Origin: Brachionus koreanus
Taxonomy: Eukaryota > Rotifera > Eurotatoria > Ploima > Brachionidae
Assembly: GCA_016987375.1 (NCBI GenBank)
Contig: PJRA01000443.1
Coordinates: 24,674-38,141 of the forward strand
Length of the DNA: 13,468 bases
Reading direction: 5' to 3'
In this document: positions 8,633 to 13,468 of the stretch, piece after piece
Numbering within the stretch: the stretch's first letter is position 1
Layout: every line of letters starts with the position of its first letter
The notes under the pieces: model-generated
Databases searched by the model: none
What the model saw: only the letters and a program-made list of their open reading frames with translations
What the model was told of the DNA's origin: nothing
Position numbers and translations under genes: made by a program

Positions 8633-8964
8633 GGCAAATTGAAGTTTTTGATCAAAATTTTTTGATCATGCTCAAATATAATATTTTTACAAATTTCTAA
8701 GAAGTTTTTTAAATGAAAAATTAAATGCAGAAAAATGTTTTCATGCTTAGCATAACATATTAAACGATGCCCATCTATTGTGCATAATTCTGCATTTAGA
8801 AATCTTTTGCAGAAACTTTCAGACATAAAAAATTAAGTTGAGCATTGAATGTTTGAAAACATGCTTCTGCAATAAATTTTTTACTGAAAAATATTTTAAA
8901 ATCTTTTTTCAATGATAACTCTTGAGCATGATCACTTTAATTTGATCATAAACTTCAATTTGCC
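8633..8964. mobile_element. Complete 332-bp non-autonomous inverted-repeat transposon (MITE), Merlin-like ends
   Basis: The outer 43 bases (8633-8675 and 8922-8964, reverse-complemented) match at 37 positions and both begin GGCAAATTGAAGTTT. Weaker inverted similarity continues inward for roughly another 80 bases. Both sides carry the identical 8-mer CTAACATC (8625-8632 and 8965-8972), a target-site duplication. GG-starting ends with 8-9 bp duplications are the known signature of the Merlin superfamily, and a Merlin-type transposase relic lies elsewhere in the window. That this relic mobilised the element is inference. hAT elements also make 8-bp duplications, but their ends usually start CA. 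The open frame of 71 codons on the minus strand (8826-8611) runs through the left repeat and is not a convincing gene. Confidence 0.88.
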
Positions 8965-8972
8965 CTAACATC
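8965..8972. repeat. Right target-site duplication CTAACATC
   Basis: Identical to 8625-8632. It follows directly after the CAATTTGCC end of the element. The duplication marks the insertion as transpositional and the copy as intact. Confidence 0.88.
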
Positions 8973-9370
8973 GCTGGCTAATGTTCGTACTAGAATCAAA
9001 CATCTTCATGTTATTTTCGATTTATATCATAATTCAAGTAATTTTTCAATAACAGCCAAAATTTTATCTAATCAATAGCAAGCAAATCACATTAATCTAT
9101 AGCAAAACAAGAATCATATTCCATATTTAAGTATTCTTCAACTTGAGATTCATTATTAACTTTCGTTCCTCACTTACATCTAAATTCATAATACATTCAT
9201 TTTTAAAAAATGTTCTTTAAATTGATTTCAAATTCTTGCTTGAAAGATCTAAGATTCTTATTTTTTGGCTCATAATGATTAAGGTCATCAATTAGCTGAT
9301 ACAAACTAGGAACGACTAAACCTAATGTGCAATAATTTTCTCATATTTTAAGTTGGCTGGGGGAAAAACC
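8973..9370. other. Gene-free stretch between the inverted-repeat element and the foldback array
   Basis: AT-rich with no conserved reading frame on either strand. I see no repeats except that the last 10 bases (GGGAAAAACC) directly precede the first GTCAAAT unit and recur in part at about 10897. Confidence 0.5.
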
Positions 9371-10043
9371 GTCAAATAAAAATGAATTTTGTCAAATAGA
9401 GATTTTGTCAAATGAATTATTGTCAAATTCAAAACGTCAAATAAAAATAATATTTGTCAATTAAAAAAAATAATTGTCAAATATAAGCGTCAAATTAGCT
9501 TTAGTCAAATAAATAAAAAAAGTGTCAAATAAAAAAAAATTATAAGTCAAATATAAAAAAAAATGTCAAATTGAATTTGAAAAATTATAAATTTTATACA
9601 AATAAATGCGTGTTTAATTTTATTAAATAATTTTTAAATTTTAAATAAATAATCCAAAAATTTCAAATCTTTTTCTAATGAATATATTTCCGAACATTTA
9701 CGATCTAGACTGCACACAGTCAAGTAGCTCTGCACATGCGCGTAATCCGACCCATTAAAACGACGAAGAGCAAGGCCAAGAAACTGACGACAACGCTGAA
9801 GACATCATTGCAGGTCATTGAATTTTTTTTTATACATTTGACAATTTTAATATGTAATATTTGGCAATATTTTTTTATATAATTTGACATTTATTTTTTT
9901 TTATTTGACACATATACATTTGACACTTTTCAAATAAATTTGACGTCTTTATTTTTTATTTGACGTCTTGTTATTAGACAAAAAACAAATTTTATTTGAC
10001 GAATTATTTTTTTTTTATTTGACAATTATATTTTTTATTTGAC
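9371..10043. repeat. Foldback array: direct GTCAAAT units, loop, then reverse-complement ATTTGAC units
   Basis: The left arm has GTCAAAT at 9371, 9391, 9407, 9422, 9436, 9476, 9489, 9504, 9524, 9546 and 9565, plus GTCAATT at 9456. The right arm has ATTTGAC at 9836, 9882, 9903, 9918, 9938, 9958, 9994, 10017 and 10037, plus variants at about 9859 and 9974. Spacing is 13-23 bp and the spacers are A/T runs. The left arm carries no ATTTGAC array and the right no GTCAAAT array, so the two arms can pair as a long imperfect hairpin around a loop of about 265 bp. Terminal repeats made of short subrepeats are known for Foldback-type transposons, which is the nearest described parallel. I found no target duplication, so mobility is inference. 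Confidence 0.85.
9700..9815 (+). other. GC-rich, codon-like island in the loop of the foldback array
   Basis: Within A/T-rich loop DNA this stretch is about half G+C. From ATG at 9736 it stays open for 26 codons to a CAG|GT at 9813/9814, which looks like a splice donor. The peptide is basic (MRVIRPIKTTKSKAKK and on), and about two-thirds of codons end in G or C, opposite to the POLG and S28 exons. It could be a captured fragment of foreign or host DNA or a remnant of the element's own gene. I recognise no family and make no functional claim. Confidence 0.4.
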
Positions 10044-11453
10044 AAAAAAACATTTACTCATTTTAAATAGATAACTACGATTCATCTTTTAAAGAGTCTA
10101 GAGAGTTTTTCTGGTAAGAATAAACAAAAAATTTTAAATTAATTGATTCATTTCTAAGAATCCAATTTCAAGGTTAATCAACCGGCCAGTGCTAATGATT
10201 TTAATGACCGATTAACACTTCATTTATTCATTTTAATAAAAATAATTGTAACAAATTAAAAAATAGTGAAAATAAGATTATTTAAAATAGTTAAACATTG
10301 AAACATTTAATTTAAATTTTTTATTTTTTTGTTTAAACCTGTGAAGATCAAATTGATATTATTGAATATAGAAAGCTTGAATTTTGAAAACTTCATCACT
10401 GATCCCTTGATCACAAAGCTATTCAACACTCTTGTATAAAAATATTCAAAAGTTTTTAACCATTGCGTGGCGGTTTTTGAATTAGGTTCAATTGTATTTT
10501 AAATTTCTTGAGTTAGTTTTCTTCTAATTCAATCTTAAATTTCAGGTGAATTATGAAAATATTATGTTTTATTGGCAAAAGATAACATCCTATCAAGAGT
10601 TATAGACTGAAAAGCATATAAGCCATATTTTTCCAAAAAATTATTAAAGTTATTAACTACAAATTTGAATTTAAATTTGATTTATTTCACTTAAATATTC
10701 ATAAACCATGTTGACATTGTTTGATTCAAAATATCTGGTATTAAGCATTCATTAAAAAGATAATGAAGCAAAGGGACGAAAAAGTTGAGAAGACTTTTTA
10801 ATATTTTTGGATGAATTCCTATGAACCCGGTTGAGCTAGAAGAGGGTAACTAATCTAAAGTTTGTTTGATTTAATCCATAAAAAATTTCATGAAATGAGA
10901 AAACCGTCAAATATAATTTTTTATTTTCAGTTTAGAGTCATTTTTACCGGACAAAAAAGAAGAAGTAATAAATGAAAAGCAACTATTAAACATCTCAACT
11001 TAATCAACCGGATTTGTGCTTTTGGTATCACCCCAAACTAGTTCTTCTAGATTTAAAAATTTTTTAAATAAAACATTATTTCATTAACTTGATAAAATTT
11101 TAAATAAATTGATTCAATTCAAAGAATAAAAAAAAATAATTTAATAGGTAAACTTTTGATTAAACTTTTTTTTTTTTTGTTGAGTGACAATAATCTGACA
11201 CCAGTAGAGTCAAGAAAAAAAGAAGGAAAAATAAATTGACTTAATTAATTTACCGGCATTTAAAATGTCTTTTTTTTTAAAGTGCCTACAAAATTGTCTC
11301 TGTCAAAGAATCTATGATTGTGAGCTGAATTTTTTCTTTTAAATATTTATTCAAAAAAAAGTTAAAACAAATGCAATTGAAAAGTCAAATTATTTTGTAC
11401 ATACGATTTAAAATAAAATTTAGAAAAAAATTTTTTTTTAATTTATTTCAAAA
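10044..11453. other. Intergenic stretch upstream of POLG
   Basis: No convincing coding frame. Small repeats: the 12-mer TTAATCAACCGG at 10174-10185 and 11000-11011, and inverted heptamers GTTAATC (10173) and GATTAAC (10210). ATTGATTCA words occur near 10142 and 11108. The POLG promoter should lie in the last few hundred bases, but A/T richness hides any core element. The 5' leader before 11454 is A/T runs, with an in-frame TAA at 11439-11441. Confidence 0.5.
10897..10917 (+). repeat. Isolated copy of the foldback array's left-end motif
   Basis: GAGAAAACCGTCAAATATAA here resembles the array's left border GGGAAAAACCGTCAAATAAA (from 9361), including the ACC before GTCAAAT. It is a single unit with no array beside it, consistent with a fragment of a second copy or chance. 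Confidence 0.4.
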
Positions 11454-12592
11454 ATGAGTTCACAAATAAATAATCTAGGTATTCGGATGTTGAATCCGAA
11501 GCTAAGAAAATACCTATTCAATCATCGTAACAAAATAAATCCTCAAATAGAAGAAAAAGTACGCAACACCCTAATCAAATTTGATCTAATCGATCCACAA
11601 AAACCTCTCAATACTGACAAATCGATTAATGAAAAAATTGTTGAAGAACTCGAACTTCCCAGACTTATGGGAAAAAATATTGACGAGCACATACACAACA
11701 CTGCTTTCGCTCAAATCAAATCCTATTTAACAATACTTAACCATTTCTCAAATCAACATCTTCCACAAGTACCTTCAAGTTTTAAATTTGAATCCGGATG
11801 GACCAAGTAATTTAAAAACATCAAACTGGACACAAATTCATAATTATCAACTATTTCTATTCAGATATGATTCTTTGACAGGAAAAGATAGTCGAGTCGA
11901 TTACCCAGACGAAGATGCGCTAGTTTTTGATGTCGAGTGTTTGGTCAAGTACAAAAACATGCCAGTAATGGCTACGGCTGTGTCGCCAAAAGCCTGGTAT
12001 TCATGGTGCAGTGAACGCCTGGTCAAAAATGATTTCAAATATGTGAAAAACTTGCAGTTAAATGATCTGATACCTTTGGAAAGCGAATGCAATGAAGAGC
12101 GTAAAACCCGTAAAAGAATTGTCATAGGACACAATGTTGGATTTGATCGTTCGTTTATCAAACAGCAGTACTACTTAGAAGTAGTGTTTTTTGGTTTTAA
12201 TTAAATAAATAGAAAAAAAATTTTTATTTTATTTTAATAGAAAAGTGCAATGAGATTTTTGGATACAATGAGTATGCATATTGCTTGTTCTGGGTTTACG
12301 CATGAACAGCGTGATGTTATGTTAAATATGAGGGGAGACTTGGAGAACGAATTAAATGAGTCGCACAACGACGATTTTAATCGAAGCATGCGTCCAGTTT
12401 GTTTAGCTAAATAAGAAACAATTATTTTTATTTTTTTTTACTAAGGGATTTTTGTGGCGCTCTATGGGCTCTTTGAATAATTTAAAAGATGTTCATAAAT
12501 TTTATTGTGCTGATTCTAGAATTAAAATGAAAAAAGAAAGCCGTAATTTGTTTGTGAATGGCGAGCCTGCAGACATAATTGATCAGTTTCAG
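11454..12592 (+). CDS. POLG: Mitochondrial DNA polymerase gamma catalytic subunit, 5' exons only
   Basis: POLG copies mitochondrial DNA and proofreads it. Exons are 11454-11806, 11865-12180, 12241-12396 and 12446-12592, all GT-AG with matching phases, giving 324 residues. The opening NNLGIRMLNPKLRKYLF matches the animal POLG N-terminal domain. GWTK joins YDSLTG across the first intron, as in the family's GWTRYG. Exonuclease motif I is ALVFDVECL (Asp140 and Glu142, human D198 and E200). SPKAWYSWCSERLV and LIPLE follow. Motif II is GHNVGFDRSFI (Asp212, human D274), then MRFLDTMSMHIACSG. Exon 4 carries SLNNLKDVHKFY and NLFVNGEPADII. Motif III (YCxxD) and the polymerase domain should follow but are not visible. 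The start is the first ATG after an in-frame TAA. No arginine-rich mitochondrial targeting sequence precedes the conserved region, which is odd. Base and codon use match the surroundings. Confidence 0.93.
11807..11864 (+). other. POLG intron 1 (58 nt)
   Basis: AA|GTAATT donor and TATTTCTATTCAG acceptor, phase 2. Splicing rebuilds GWTKYDSLTG. Unspliced, the exon 1 frame stops at 11808-11810 while a different frame runs open through the intron (from 11788), so naive frame calling splits the gene into two overlapping proteins. Confidence 0.92.
12181..12240 (+). other. POLG intron 2 (60 nt)
   Basis: GAA|GTAGTG donor, T-rich tract and TTTTAATAG acceptor, phase 0. It joins QQYYLE to KSAMRFLDTMSM, matching EQYLIQGSRMRFLDTMSM of the human protein. 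Confidence 0.92.
12397..12445 (+). other. POLG intron 3 (49 nt)
   Basis: CCA|GTTTGT donor and TTTTACTAAG acceptor, phase 0. It joins NRSMRP to GFLWRSMGSLNNLKDVH. Without removal the frame ends at a TAA (12412-12414). The donor is weaker than the others, but it is the only one that keeps the downstream conserved frame with this acceptor. Confidence 0.82.
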
Positions 12593-13468
12593 GTAGATAA
12601 TTTTTTTTTAAGATTGTTTCTGGTCATTTAGAATATAATAAATGAAAAATGGATTTTGGCCAAATTTGAAAAATTTTTGATGAAAAGATAACGAGGTTTT
12701 AAAAATTTTTATTTTAATAATTGACATAAATGAAAAATTTTGTTCAAGTAGGAATTTTTATTTTAATCGATCTATTTTTGTTTAGACAAATTGAAATTTT
12801 TTGAAAATTGAAACATTTCATCAGCAAGTTGTTCTAAAAAATTAAGTCATTGAGATCGAAAAATATTTGAACTATATGTAAGAAGAGGATGAAGTTGGTT
12901 ATGGTTGTATTGCGTTGCAAAAATTTCAAAAATAGCTTCACTTCTCATCACAAATAATGATTCTTTTGAAAATCAAGTTCATCTAGAGGATTTTTTAAGT
13001 AGTTTCATACAAATTTCAATGCATTGAATCATGAAAATCAACTAAGAACATAAATTATCTATTGTGATAGGTGAAGGTCATTTGATAAATGGCGATAAAT
13101 AAGCTCATCTACATTATGATTAATTAATTTAAGTTACGCATAGAATTCTGATCAAGAATGACTGGTCTACCTGACGCACTCTTCTTCTCAAAGAGCTCTT
13201 ATCAGCATTTTTGAATTTTTTTAAAATCAATCTTGTATCCTTCTTACTTTAACACATTTCTACTTTCCATTTAGACATAATTCACCAGTTACTGCTAGAG
13301 TTAGTTGATGATAGATACGCTTATCCAGCTACAACCGCTAATCTTTATACAGTATATTGCAAAAGTTTAGAAATTAATTATTTTATTTATCTAAATTTTT
13401 TTATATATTGAATTTTACAAATATTAGAGTGCAAAAGAAAAAAAAATAAAAGCACTAATTTGAAAATT
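12593..13468 (+). other. Start of POLG intron 4 (at least 876 nt) or end of a broken gene
   Basis: CAG|GTAGAT is a good donor right after IIDQFQ, where the family continues into motif III (L-x-x-Y-C-x-x-D-V). No frame in the next 876 bases gives that motif. A weak resemblance near 13250-13340 is discussed among the rejected items. The stretch is AT-rich with no recognised repeats. The simplest reading is a long intron running off the window, in contrast to the 49-60 nt introns before it. Confidence 0.5.

Noticed and set aside
8611..8826. 71-codon frame on the minus strand with Cys and His residues (CTIDGHRLICY).
   Set aside because: It lies over the inverted-repeat element and its flank. The truncated copy has a stop in the matching frame, so it is not a conserved protein.
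9371..10043. CRISPR-like array because of regularly spaced short repeats.
   Set aside because: The units are 7 bp, the spacers are A/T runs of uneven length, orientation flips at the centre, and the setting is an intron-containing eukaryotic genome.
11901..12161. 86-codon minus-strand frame.
   Set aside because: It is the antisense shadow of POLG exon 2, whose plus-strand frame carries the exonuclease motifs.
13230..13345. Possible next POLG exon: SPVTA at about 13282 and LLELVDDRYAYP in a shifted frame resemble the HPVTLAGMLEMGVSYLP region of animal POLG.
   Set aside because: The two parts are in different frames, stops follow at once, and motif III (YCxxD) that must come first is absent. 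YCKSLE at about 13357 lacks the Asp and comes in the wrong order. The match is too short to call.

Overview
This is a very A+T-rich window (about four-fifths A+T by eye) from a eukaryotic nuclear genome. The coding sequence is broken by GT-AG introns, many of only 49-60 nt. One gene is an animal-type mitochondrial DNA polymerase gamma, and the window also holds remains of cut-and-paste DNA transposons and a probable LTR. I read it as a compact, AT-rich invertebrate. A rotifer-like animal would fit the short introns and the Merlin/ISXO2-type transposase, but the sequence alone does not fix the taxon.

Two protein genes lie head to head, about 5 kb apart. On the minus strand (6482 down to 1034, continuing past the left edge) is a secreted or lysosomal serine carboxypeptidase of family S28, closest to Pro-X carboxypeptidase (PRCP). 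I rebuilt six exons with consistent splice phases, from the signal peptide through the nucleophile motif GGSYGG to the SNG that normally precedes the catalytic Asp. The Asp and His exons are not in the window. Its third intron is 3.6 kb. It carries an antisense, decayed Merlin/ISXO2-type transposase (3175-3957) and a cluster of 17-bp palindromes built on TGTATCC (5209-5482). Intron 4 holds a small inverted-repeat insertion.

On the plus strand (11454 to 12592, continuing past the right edge) is the 5' part of the POLG catalytic subunit. Four exons are separated by introns of 58, 60 and 49 nt. They cover the N-terminal domain and exonuclease motifs I and II. Motif III and the polymerase domain are not visible in the 876 bases that follow.

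The intergenic stretch 6483-11453 is mostly repeats. It contains a 332-bp element with long terminal inverted repeats starting GGCAAATTG and a perfect 8-bp target duplication (8625-8972), plus a truncated second copy (7294-7519). A probable solo LTR sits between them (7999-8265). The most striking object is a foldback array at 9371-10043: about a dozen GTCAAAT units spaced 13-22 bp, a 265-bp loop, then about eleven units of the reverse complement ATTTGAC. The loop holds a GC-rich, codon-like island foreign in composition to everything around it. I see no tRNA, rRNA or CRISPR array. No operon logic applies; the two genes have unrelated jobs (lysosomal or secreted proteolysis, and mitochondrial DNA replication).
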